Shown here one piece after another: positions 45,215 through 56,389 of a stretch of 64,000 bases of DNA. The stretch's first letter is position 1; each line of letters begins with the position of its first letter. The stretch covers positions 5,580,001 to 5,644,000 of the forward strand of contig CM073193.1 in NCBI GenBank assembly GCA_037042915.1. Direction: 5' to 3'. The translations under genes were made by a program, and so were the position numbers. The notes below the pieces were generated by a model. The model was not told the DNA's origin. It ran no database searches and saw only the letters and a list, made by a program, of their open reading frames with translations. The DNA comes from Auricularia sp. M13 (taxonomy: Eukaryota; Basidiomycota; Agaricomycetes; Auriculariales; Auriculariaceae).

Positions 45215-46657
45215 TCAAGCTTCAGCGTCCACCATCTCCATCCAGTTCATCTGAGGGAGAGCGAGTATTGATTCGATTTCGTTTGACACCCCCAGCTTTT
45301 CGCCCGTCGCCCGGCTGAACCAGGGCCGCGCATGCCGTTGTATGACAGAGCCGAGAACGTTCTTGCGGTGAGTGTCAGTTATAAGGGATATGTCTCTTAG
45401 AACGACGCGGAGCGAGGTCGATGTATCGACATCCATGGTTCTTTCGATGAATTGCTGCAGGGAGAGCCCAGAGATAACCACGGGTAGATCGCCAGTTCTC
45501 TGCAGCTCCAGGGTTTGAAGTCTAGGGCACACCACAAACCCAAATAAGGAGAGGTCACATTCGGCGGGAAGTCGATGCAAGGAAAGGCAAAGCGTTTCGA
45601 GGAGCGGAAATACGAGCCTCATTTCACACAGCCGGCTGAACACGAGTTCGAGGGAGACTGCGAGCACCACGAGTTTATCCGAGGGCAAAAGCGCGCACAG
45701 AAAGGCAGCGGACGTCATATGCGGTATGTCGAGGTTCTCGAAATACCGGACAACGGACCCATCATGTGCCACAATGGCCGCCTGCCCTGTTAAGTCGGCG
45801 CCGTGCCAGTAATACGGGCTCTTCATCGAAATGCATGCACACACCAGGTTGACTTTTGGTGAGACGTGCCGAATACCGTGAGCTGGAGGTTTGGAAAGGT
45901 GAATGAGAAGTGTTGCAATGTTTGCTGTTTGGGGAAAGAGCAACCATTCTTGATTGTATATGGCTAGACTTGATATCGGATCGAAAGGTATCCCTGTTGG
46001 GTGAGGAAGAAAGCGACCATCTAGCGTAAAGGGGTCGAGCTGTCGACTACGGGGTAGCCAAGAGAGCACCTGTGGAAGTAACGCCGGGACGCGAATGTAC
46101 AGTGCTTGTACTGTGTCAAGAGTATGCGTGATCGGTTGTATGGCGGCCGATAAAGGTACATCGAAGAGAAGGACTCGACGAAGCGTCGAGTATGAATGTG
46201 CGTGGAACATTGCAGGAATGGGTGGCATGTCGGGTGTGGCACCATTGACGAGTACGCGCAATGTTTTCAGCAGGGGAGCTCGGAAATGAAACATCGGCAA
46301 GATAAGTTCAGCTGACTCCGGCGTGAAGAGCAGCGAGAGCTCTTGCGCTCGATGGATGTGTAGGCAGAGTTACGGTAGTATAACATCTGCCATGATGGAG
46401 CAGGCGACACGGCATCGCAAGAACAACGAGAAGGTTGACTCGGGGCGGGCGCAGGCATTGAGCCTGTCGACAAATAGCGCGGCCGATCCGGGACTCGACG
46501 AATCGTCTGTGATGGAGAGGTACTTCCAATACGTGGGATGGCCGCGAGAGAGTAGACGCCAGGCGTGGCAAACGTGAGTGCAAGAAATGAGGTCGTCAAG
46601 GTCTACGTGGTCGAAGACGGAGTGAAGCAGCTCCGGCGGCACGAAAGAGGGCGTCAT
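45215..46657 (-). pseudogene. F-box-like protein interrupted by one stop codon
   Basis: From ATG at 46657 (MTPSFVPPELLHSVFDHVDL) the frame shows an F-box (DDLISCTHVCHAWRLLSRGH, then PTYWKYLSI). It continues in the same frame to 45215, apart from a single TAA at 46370-46372. The sequence around it, DVILP-stop-LCLHIHRAQELSLLF, aligns with VNVLLPTLREHLHRVEELAF of the intact paralogue at 19488-20906, so the stop lies inside conserved sequence. The total of 481 codons matches the paralogue (472). Everything after the stop is still well conserved (LLKTLRVLVNGATPDMPPIP), which suggests recent loss. The domain would bind Skp1 in an SCF ligase. Confidence 0.8.
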
Positions 46658-46764
46658 GGTGAACAACGAGCTTGCTACAGTGCTGCGGTCGCAGGTAAGG
46701 GCGCTGCTGGTGAACGCGAGTCTTTTAAAGGATATCCAACGGCGGTACACAATGTGGCAGTGGC

Positions 46765-46870
46765 GACAAGACCCGAAAGCACAGCAACGTCAGCGAGATG
46801 TGGCGCGGGATTGGCAAAGACCGGCATTGACCGAGAGGCGGTTCATCTTCGACTGTGGCTGTAATGTCAT
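46765..46870 (+). repeat. Short dispersed repeat, copy 2
   Basis: Reverse complement of 36155-36255. It lies just upstream of the damaged F-box gene. Confidence 0.75.
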
Positions 46871-48196
46871 CCTGTGTGCGCCGGCTCGTCTCTACAAGCA
46901 GCGCACATACGGAAGCATAGACCAGCGCCAGCATGTCCCCTGATCTCGATGGAGAGTCTCAAGGCTCTACCGATGCGCGAACGCTTGCGGGCACTCACTG
47001 CGAATGAGCAGTTAGCTCTTGTGCTCAGCAACTTCGCATTAAATGTTTTCGAGATTTGGAGGGCGAGAAAAGATGTATCCCCGCGGAGATGGTAGTGAGA
47101 ATATCAGTGTGTGGCTCAATTCTATATAGATAGTATCAAGACCTCGATGATGCATCTATCAGCTCTGAGAGGTAACTTTGGCCGTCGACGGGACAGTTTG
47201 CATCCCTACCGGCAGTGCGTGACGCTGTCGCTACTGTGACGCCTTATTTGCGGCCACATAAACAGTGCGAGGGCAGCGAGCTTTGGTGGAAGCGCTGTCA
47301 CGCTGAATCGACGAAGACTGTCTGCAGCGCCTGAATCCCGCCCGCGACGAGGACCCCGAGGGACGCCGACTGTGTGCTCTTCTAGAGCGCTGGCTGGGAC
47401 AGCACGTATTCTCCGGCTCGCTGTCCCTTCGTTCCTTCCCTGGTCCCCGATCGTCGATAAAATGAGATACTTTGTTTCCTTAGACTTAGGGACGTAAGCC
47501 GTCCCGTCGAGGGGTGACGGCCGTCTCGAGACGGGCGGAGACGGGTACGGCCCGTCCTACAGACGGCCGTCTCATACGCAGTGGTCCAATGGCATGGACG
47601 GGACGGGCTGGAACCCGTCCCGTCCGTCCCGTCTACACGGTTTGGACAGGTACGGCTTACATCCCTACAAGTTAAACTAGATCGTACCAAACACGCTTCC
47701 TTCTTGGTGCATGCACTGCGTATTCCGCTGTAGTCGTGCACTATAGTCCGCACCGTTGTCGACGCGGCGACGACGACCAGATTCAGCTATACAGTATACA
47801 GCCATATCCTTAGACTTGAAGCACACACAGCGCCTGCAAAGGTACTTACGGTTCCCTAGGAACCTCATCTTGTCAGAATTTGGGTTACCGATCAAGTTAC
47901 TATAAATGGGAAGTCGGCGTTCCACGTCAGTACTTGTATGCCCGATCTTAAGGCCTTTGGATCCTTCGTACTGGCTGTGAATACTGTACAGTGCAGTTGT
48001 GGCGAATCTTTTATATATGAAAACACAGAAAGTAGTTCCATTTTCAATGCCTATTAGTGTTACAACTTATTCAAGCCCGGCACACGTCGTCGCGAGTGGG
48101 GAGATGGAAGCAAACCGGCACACAGCGCGCGCCGAGTGCGCAGTAACCGACGCTCGCTCCTTGTTTCATTCCTTCTCAACCGTCAGAGTGGCCAAT
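46871..48196. other. Spacer with a MITE
   Basis: 46949-47095 could encode a short helical peptide (MESLKALPMRERLRALTANE), too short to judge. The only clear structure is the foldback element at 47487-47667. Confidence 0.4.
47487..47667. mobile_element. Foldback MITE rich in GACGGGACGGG motifs
   Basis: The left end TAGGGACGTAAGCCGT (47487) and the right end ACGGCTTACATCCCTA (47652) are near-perfect terminal inverted repeats of 16 bp with one mismatch, flanked by TA on both sides as in mariner-type insertions. The interior contains a perfect hairpin GACGGGACGGG-ctggaa-CCCGTCCCGTC and two GACGGCCGTC palindromes. No coding capacity; mobilised in trans if active. Confidence 0.75.
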
Positions 48197-51100
48197 TCAT
48201 TGCGTCGAGCCTCTTACCCGATTCAGTGGCCAAACAACTATCCGTCTGCCATCTCTTGTTGAGCCGTCAGCATTGTAGCCGTACGCCGCGAAGTGATGCA
48301 AAATGTCTGCCAGTCTCACCATGACGCTTTGCTCAAAAAACGCGTCATGACATACCACAGCGCCGAACGCTGTACTTAGCTTTGCATAAGGGTCCTGTTC
48401 CTTCCCCTCTGCTCGAATGTATCTGCGTACAATAGCAAAGGTCTCACTGACCCTCACGCTCCCTTTCCGGCGCTCGTGAATCAGCAGTTTGATTATCTGT
48501 CCAGGCAGACATTTTCCGTCCGCACGCCGATAGATGATGTTGCTGCTGTCCCACGACTTAGCAGCTGTCGAGAATGTAACCCCGCGGTGTTGAACCCATT
48601 TTAGCTCTTGCGCCTTTGCTCCGTAACCGCTGTGTTCGCCCTCAGCATTCAGCAGCGCTTTCAATAGCTGAAATTCTTCATGCGGCAGCGGCTTGGCTTT
48701 TGCATAATCCATCCTAAGCCTGGTGGTCGACAAACTGATCGCACTGTCCGTGCTCTCCTCGACGCGAAGCGACCCCTTGCTCGTCGTGGTGATGCACTGA
48801 AGAATGCATGCCAATGTTTCGCGGAGAATAGCAGGTGCGCCGGGCGGGCAGTTTTTAGCGAGATGCCGCAAGCCCTTATCGTTATGATGGCGACGCATCA
48901 TCGTCAATTCCATGCCAGCTTAGTCGAAATAGCGCTCAGCTAATCGCAGATACTTCAAGACAAAGGACGTACCCAAATTGTTTGTTTTTATCTTTTGAAG
49001 GAGGCCGATTTGGCGCTCGATGGGAAACGCCCACCAACCCCTCACCGGGCCAAATCTTGGGAGGAAATCCCCGAAGTGCATAACGGCGTGGTGATTGGGC
49101 AAAAGACGAAATCCGCGTTTAACCAAGCCATTGAGATAGCTTCGAATGTGCTTTCTGAACTCTTTGGCGCGATTGACAGACATGCTTCTTTTAGTGGCAA
49201 TTTGAACCGCTGAAACAAGGTCCAGGAACCAGTCGAGATCTTCTTGCTTTGTAGTTCCGGCCCAGAGTTGGATCATGGCTATCGGGAGCTGTACTGTTGC
49301 AGCTGTTCGCCATTCGTCCGCTTTGAGCGTCCCGCTGCTCGGACTTCCAAAGGTCTTTGCCATGCGTCCAAGCCAGGCCGGTGTAGCTATCTTATTTATG
49401 ATGATCCTTAGAAGGCGGAGATGTTCAGGTGAAATCGAATACGGCGTAATCGGCGAGGTTACATTGGCTGCAGTGCCAGCTCGATCAGGCGCCACGGGCT
49501 GACGGTGCGACTGGGCGCCATCGATATTGCCTGACGTCCCTGTCCCAGATCGTGTTGCCGACATAGCGGGCAAGGATAGCTCACTTGGATGTGAGTCATA
49601 CAGCTGGCTTGGGGATGGTCCTGATGGATTCCGAGCACTCTCCAACCCCGTAGTCACCCCATGAGCTACCCTAGCTAAAGATTAGTATGCATGAGTCGGG
49701 TCGAATGGTTTTCCGTACATCAGCGCGTCGATAAAGTCCTGCTTGATGGGCCCTGTTTCTCTGGAAGCCTTAACTATTAACTTGCGCGTCGTACAAAGCT
49801 GGGTTAGCACGGCACGATTGAAACGCTGCAGCTTGCGGAACCGTTCTGCATCTCCGTCTTCGCCAATAGGATCTCGGCTGGAACAATTTTAAATCAGCGG
49901 AGTCGTTTATCCGAATGAGATTGTATATCACCACTCTTGATATCCTCATTGGAGCGCCCAACTGCAGCTGCTGCCGAGGTTTGAGCACGTGAACTCCGCT
50001 TTCGACTTCCCGGTTCCTTGACTTTTTTGGAGGCTTCCTGGATTCCCCAAATTTTTCGTACATGGTGTTGGATCAAACCAAGGAATATGTTGTGCATGCC
50101 GTCAACTACGAAAAACTGTGTAGGATCCCAATACGGTAGGCGAAATAGCTCGGACCAGCCTACGCCCCGCAGCGTTTTGAGTTCCTTCCGCCGAGACACA
50201 GATGGGGTATCTCGCCATTCATAGGCCTGTTTAATCCATTCTTCGCGCGATCTGAGAACGTAGTTGCCATCAACTACATTTGGATCGGAAAATTGGCGTG
50301 TATGACACAGGCAGTACGGACAACCAAAATTGGACCTAGGGGGATTGAAGCCGATGACTTTGCGCCCGGCGGGCATGTCACAGACTACAGGTAAAAGTGC
50401 GGCACGAATGATGCGTCCAGAGGGCATAAGTGGCGTCTGGCGAACTCGCATGCCTGCGCTCCAGAGTTGGAGTAGCTCGTCAACAAGGGGCCTCAAATAT
50501 GGTTGAACGTCAGTCTCTTTGGGGCCAGGAAGGACACCGACGATATGCAAGTTCTCAGATGAGTATCGAATTTCAGGTGGGAAATTGAGACAGGCGAGGG
50601 ATATCAAACCGAGACTGACCGTGCTGCGACGGGTGGCTGCGCGGGGTTGGAACCAATCGATTGAGAGACTAAATGCGAGTCTGAGCTCGGGAGCTGAACT
50701 GAAAAGAAGTTCGTCTCATTGTCTGGTCCCTTGAACGATTTGAATACCCTCCCTTGGGAAATATCGTGCATTAGTTCATCGTTGTCCGCCGGCGAAGAGA
50801 CTGCGGAGGAAATCATCTCTGAGGCATTCACGAGGGCTGCTTCGAGTCTGGAATCGGAGAGATATTGTTGAATACAGTCAGAAAGAGGCGCATAAGCAAA
50901 TGGCTTCCGAGGCACGTGTGCTGTCATTTTCTTTTTACCTGCGAAATTCATGAGCGGGCCTGCAGACATGGGAGGGGATATGCGCACCGGGTCCATAGTA
51001 CTCTTTCTTTTCAGTAATGGGTGTATCACACACCTTCATCACTCCATCAGCAGGGACCCGATTTTGGCAATGTGAGATGTATACAAGACTCCCAAGCCGA

Positions 51101-52029
51101 GTTTCGATGGGCGGCGACAAATAGCCGCAACTGGGACATACGGCGTAAGGAGTGAACTTGGGAGCCATGTCTGCCTTCTCAAGAAGGGTTGAAACGTCTT
51201 GAGGAAGATTGTCAAACGCTTCTCTGATGGCTGCAAGCTCAGTGGGACCCTGAGCACGAGTGATTTCGCCGACCAGAAGTTTGACGAAGGCAAGGACAAA
51301 TACTAAGCCGCGGCGTGGCACGCCGAAAAATAGTTCTAGGGTGAGCAAGAAGAGCGCCAAGGCTGCGATGCTCGGCACTTTCCAGGCTAGTACGGGATAT
51401 CGTTCGCATTCCGGAGTGTCGGCACGAGGTTTGCCCGGGTCCGGTGCTGCTCGTTCTTCTGAATTGAACGCATTCAGGCTATCGTTCCACTTCCGCCGTC
51501 GATCCTGCAAGAAGTCCAGCTCGCGACCGATACAACTGAGAAGACGCGTGCGGAAGGCTCCTGCTGGGATGTGCTCGGGTGGGACTCTCCCGGCCATGAC
51601 TGCATTGTGAACATCGTCCAGCCACTTTAAATCGTGCTCATGGGGAAATGGCATTAGAACTCCCGAGCGACGTTTCGAGAGCATGAAAGGAAGATGTGAC
51701 CTCCATAGGTTAGAGCGAGCGATGAGCTCCGTTTGAATACTCATCAAGCAGGACATCGATAGTAGAGGAGCAGCGATGGACGTTGGTACTGAGTCATGAT
51801 CACTGACGCCGGAAGTCGCTTTTCCTGGTGATAACCATGCTCCGTCGCGTTCTTCGTGATTCAGAAGCGCTTGCTCCGGCTGCCCCACCGTCTCCGCCCG
51901 GTCTCTGTCACAATGTCGACGGAATTCGCTGCGGGTCACCTGACGGCCGCGCACAGCCTTTCCTGATCGGCTGTATGTCATTCGTTGATTACATCCGTAG
52001 GCTGAACAGACGCATATTTTGGTGTACAT
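48197..52029 (-). mobile_element. CACTA-type DNA transposon, tnp2 family, damaged
   Basis: The minus strand encodes a long transposase. The N-terminal segment has Cys-rich spacing (CVCSAYGCNQRM, 52029). Next come LFFGVPRRGLVFVLAFVKLL and a zinc-ribbon-like CPSCGYLSPPI (51110). Then follow RVFKSFKGPDNETNFF, FSLSIDWFQPRAATRRS and the tnp2 core (IGFNPPRSNFGCPYC; WSELFRLPYWDPTQFFVVDG; HNIFLGLI, 49894-50607). C-terminal exons follow (LRIIINKIATPAWLGRMAKT; KRGFRLLPNHHAVMHFGDFL, 48920-49657; TAFGAVVCHDAFFEQS, 48197-48913). The frame shifts by one base near 50700 in a T-rich run after NETNFF, and another break lies near 48920, so it is probably inactive. Subterminal ATCACAGCC units lie at 52165-52190. 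Confidence 0.85.
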
Positions 52030-52369
52030 AAGTGCCCAGTATATGAGAGACCACAGTTGAGATGTAGGGGGTCATAGAGGCACGAAGCCGGTGATCACGA
52101 GCCATATATATAGTAGAGGTACGGGCTGTGCAACGTTGGCCAACGCTTGTCCTTACGCGCGTCACAGCCTGCGCGCATCACAGCCTCTACTGCGTCGAAG
52201 GGGGGTCTTCTGGGTCATGCGTGGAGGCGATACAGCGTAATTACAACACTGGTGGCGGCACGGACCGGAGAAAGCAGAGAGGTGTGCCAGAGCCGAACTT
52301 TTCGCACTGAGTCCACGACGAAGGAATGAACATCGCCATTAGCAGAACAAGGAAGGAGGCAACTAATAA

Positions 52370-52960
52370 GAAAGCCTCCAGGTCGCAGATAGATGCATAC
52401 GATTCATAGCTCGACAGGAAGATGGACGGGCTCGGTTCACGGACGAGCACAGCGCATAAGGAATGGGGACAGCCCAGCGTGTAATACGAGCGACAAGCGC
52501 TGGCGCAAGCGGCGAGCGCTGGCGTCACTCGTAGGGCTACTTGGTAGCGGATATCGAGTTTTTCTTGAGTGAATGTGCCTGGATAGCGCAATGCCTGTGC
52601 GCGCGGCGACCAGGGTGCGGCTTTCGAAGGAAAGGAGAAAATCGAAAGACAAGCCTGAGAAAACACGGTTCGGCCTGCTCCGAACTCCGACGGTTTCACT
52701 TTGCCCGCACCAGAACGTCACTTTGCTCGCAGTATTGTTCATCGCGCAGGAGATCTTATCGAAAGGGCTGCGCAAACAGGACCGGGGAATGGCGCGGGTG
52801 GATTCGTGATAAATGCGACCAAGTCGCCCTCCACGCACAGCGTGCAAGAGCAAGCTCAATTGGGCTCACGATTATCGCTAAGATATGAAGCCATCGGCCC
52901 GTGTGATGACACTGAGCGGAGGTCACACGGGCATACTGTATACTGTCTTGGGGAAAGTCG
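52370..52960 (-). repeat. Dispersed repeat DR, copy 9 (truncated by LINE sequence)
   Basis: Reverse copy colinear with 61500-62061 of copy 10. It ends at GGGGAAAGTCG (52960), after which the partner copy continues with DR sequence but this copy continues with a LINE. Confidence 0.85.
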
Positions 52961-55020
52961 TCTCTGGCTCATTCCCACATGTGGGACACAGTGGGGAGTC
53001 CTCTCTTTGGATGCGGTGCAGATGTTTGTTGAGGGGCGCATGTCCGAGTTGAAGTTGGACGAGAATGCTTGTCTGCCATCGGCGGCGCGAGTGAAGGAGC
53101 TTGCTCATGCGTCTGGGTGAAAAATCGGGGTCAATCGCATGCATGCGAGCATATCGGCGCGAGTTTGCCCATTCAGCATGCCAACGTATGTTCATGTCTT
53201 CCATGTGACTGCGTCTGAGCGCCGATGCGCTGTACGGGAGAGGTTTGCGTAGCCATTTCGGCAGTAAACGTCGTGCGCTCGATCCCTGTGGCCCCGCAGC
53301 TGCGATTTTGGCTGCTTGATCGGCGGCTTCGTTTCCCTGCAGACCCTCGTGACCAGGCGTCCATTCAAGGCACAGTTTTAGTCGCTCACCCGGCCGACCG
53401 CTTTTGTTCGATGTCTCCTCTACTGCCGAGTGTATCCTGTCTATGAGGTAGTGACCAGGTCTAGGTTTATAGCATCTGCTCGCCTTTATTACGCCGGTGT
53501 TGTCAAGGCCAATGCGAGCACTATCTGTGACCTCTGCCTTGAGCAAATGCAGGCCCAGGTGAACGCCTACGGCTTCGGCTTCGAAGGTCGTGTGGTGATC
53601 GGTCGAGCCGAGATGGTACCGTAGGGTTCTTGAGATCTCGCCGTTGCGGGTAAGTACCGCAGCCGCCCCGACACCTGTATCGCTCGCAGATCCATCAGTG
53701 TATAATATGCACATCGAACAATACCTGGGCAGCAGCATCTCTTGCTTTGCCAGCTGCGCGGTCATCTGCTATGAACGTTTCAAGTGATTGCGACCATTTT
53801 GTATCGCGCGGAAAAGTACGTATCTTCTCTATGCGCTCAGGGCGGATTGCGAAAACGCTGAGGAGCTTGTGGAGCGCGGTTGGATGATGAATAACAGGTC
53901 GACACACACCGCTTTACCATGTTCGCTAGCAGATGCTCGTCCGTAAGCGTGCAGATGCGAGCAGTGCAGTGACCAGGAGAAGAGCAGACTTTCTCCAGGA
54001 GAAGATCAAGGGGGGGCATGTCTGGCCATAGATTTGCATGGATGTGACTGTTTTGAGTTGGTTTGAGGGTTTTCCCAGCTCCATGGTCGTTAATTTGGGG
54101 ACGGCGTACCAAATGAAGTGCAGTTCAAATACTCAACAAGTGATAGAAAGTGGTGAAATAGCATCAAATAAATGCACTCTATCTTACATTATATGCTGCG
54201 TTGCACTTTCAGCAATCCGACGTGCAAATCCAATGGAGCCGTGTCTTTCCTTTTTGAGAGGGGGACCTTGGTCATGATCATCCAATGGAGCCGTGCTTCT
54301 TACCTTGGTCATGATCATCCGTTGAATCGGAGTGAACCAGACATCCGCAGCGTATGTCATCTTCGGGGCCGCCACCGCCACATAGAGGCGCCGGACATGC
54401 TTCGCGCGAAGGCCCCTGGTGGTGCGTGCAAGTCGTGTGAGTTGAGCAACATACTTCGCACCTTTTGCCACCGCCTTGTCGACGTGGTCACTGAAGGATA
54501 AAGCGGAATCGAGATAAACCCCGAGATACTTTGCTGACTGGACGTTCCGGATTGTCCTGCCACGTATCGTCATATCAGAGCCTATGCCCTCAGCGTATCG
54601 CCGTTTCTGAGGGGTACAGAAGTCAATGACCTGCGTTTTGTCAAACTCCCACGGAGAGTTGTGCGCGACGGCCCAGTCGCAGCCACCGTCGTCACGTTCC
54701 ATGATGTCCTGCAATATTTGGTGCGTCTCGGTGAATGTACGCGCAAACGCCAGAATCCCTGTGTCGTCGACGAATCCCAGAGCAAGAGATTTCGGTCCAG
54801 TCCCGATTTCGAGCATCCGATGGTTGTAGAACAGATACAGAATCATTGACAGTGGGTCACCTTGTCCTATCCCGTTGTCAACGGCAAAAACGCCGTTTGG
54901 TAATCGTCAAACCGCAGGCAGGTGCGTCGACCGCAGAGCATCGTCTCGACAAAACGAACATAGCCCTCAGGTATGCCCAGAGCCCGCATATTGTGACAGA
55001 GACGGGGAACGTTGCTTGTA
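52961..55020 (-). mobile_element. Non-LTR retrotransposon (LINE with RNase H), truncated at both ends
   Basis: The minus strand starts inside a reverse transcriptase (MRALGIPEGYVRFVETMLCG, 54990) and continues NGIGQGDPLSMILYLFYN and the catalytic FVDD motif (LALGFVDDTGILAF, about 54770). Then come AKYLGVYLDSALSFSDHVDK (54530) and a linker (NLWPDMPPLDLLLEKVC, 54025). The RNase H domain has all expected parts: LYTDGSASDTGVGAA with its Asp, FEAEAVGVHLGL, and LEWTPGHEGLQGNEAADQAA (53765-53300). The terminal knuckle begins CPTCGNEPETT and is cut there. A frameshift lies near 54886 before NGIGQGDP, and a 40-50 bp duplication (GGTCATGATCATCC units) at 54230-54320. Both ends are incomplete, so this is a captured or recombined piece, not a fresh insertion. 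Confidence 0.85.
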
Positions 55021-55105
55021 GTAGTAGTAGTAGTATTCAGGCAAGTGGTCCTACATAGAACAGCCCGCTAAGGTCTCAACGGCTGGGCGCATCATACCGG
55101 AAACC
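55021..55105. repeat. TAG microsatellite and short shared block
   Basis: A TAG trinucleotide run followed by GGTCCTACATAGAACAGCCC and AAGGTCTCAACGGCTGGG, matching 30584-30660. It lies exactly between the LINE 5' truncation and the resumption of sequence shared with 62413. Confidence 0.8.
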
Positions 55106-55782
55106 TGCGACCTTTGCACCCTCCGGATGCGACAATCTGATCGTGGCTCATTTCTCTAGTTCAGGCGTCGGCGTCATGATCGTCTAAACCGCTCCCAAAT
55201 CGCGTCCCCGGCCCATGTGTTCCAAAGTCATCTCGATTGCGGCGCAGGTTCTCCTCGCCGTTGTACTCTACTCGCGCTACCTCCGGGACAGGCAAATGCA
55301 TACTACATGTGAAACCACAACTTCGTCATTCGCTCTCGCCTCGCGCACCTCCCCCTCCACCTACGTCTTTCGCGACAACCATAGACGTGTGAACGGTTTG
55401 CCCGGCAATTCTGCTCGTCCTCGTGATGTGGTCCTCCACCCGCACCCCGAGATTGAACACAGGCATGGCATATTGGCTGAAAGCTCCACGCGCAGCTGGC
55501 GCAGCCTGCGCAGCCTCTGCCGGCATGGGGAAGGCTCGCTGTTACTCGCTCAATCGTGATCATACATACTACAGGAGTCTGGCTTACCGCCTCATACGTG
55601 ACGCCCTCGGGATGCCTGGCTGCATAACTGTCGGCCTCGGAGCCCGTGGTATCCTTCGTGCTTACGGCGCAGGGGAACGTTGCACCGTGAGATCCTGAGG
55701 TGGCAAAGTCTAAGCAGACTCTCGCCATGTGGTGTAACGATTTGTGAGGTTGCGTGAGCTTGGTGGGTCGGGGGTAAAGTTC
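55106..55782. repeat. Duplicated block, copy A
   Basis: Direct repeat of 62413-63109, with a few indels (for example a 9-bp GCACAGCCT-type unit missing here near 55510). The first 230 bases also occur inverted at 1-233. Plus-strand frames in both copies share stretches such as DHTYYRSLAYRLIRDALGMP and ITVGLGARGILRAYGAG, which hints at a former gene, but the copies differ in frame at the 3' end. Confidence 0.8.
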
Positions 55783-56389
55783 GCTTTTCGCACAATCTTG
55801 GTCCTTTGCCTGCGTCGCACTAACTCTATTTGTTTACCGGGCGCTCGAAGGCTCTTGTTAGACGTGTCACCTAAGCATAAGTCCATCAGGCCGTTATGGC
55901 CGTTGTCCGGCAGATACGCCAACTCGCTCTCTACCTCACAATTATGAAGATGTGCCTGATAGCATACTCATCGGACGACCCCTCGCTGCATCCAACGTTC
56001 CGACAGCGAAATATCTCATGCCGTGAGGATCCAAAACAGTACTATATGTCCGAGATGCGATGAAAGGAATGAATCGTGAAGCGGTATACACTAGCAGCAT
56101 TGTACCCGTAAACACCAACCATTAGAAGCTATGCAGTGTCCACCACGTCATTCGACTTTCGCCTGCAGCGCGCTCGCCTGCAGCCCAGACTCCGGGATCG
56201 ATGCTGCATTCGACGCCGCAGTTCGGGCAAGCGACTGCAGCAGGGCACGACGCATTATGCTCGGGATTCTCAGTGGCAATCCTAGCAGCGGAGACGATGC
56301 ACTGCGGGTGATACTCGTGCATGCAGCGTCCATGCGGTATCTCTGTAACCAGACCGAATCAGAGCCGAAGTAGAAACCCATAAGACAGA
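55783..56389. other. Spacer, nothing recognised
   Basis: Short ORFs only. The minus-strand frame entering from the RING gene continues to 56282 without recognisable sequence. Confidence 0.4.
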
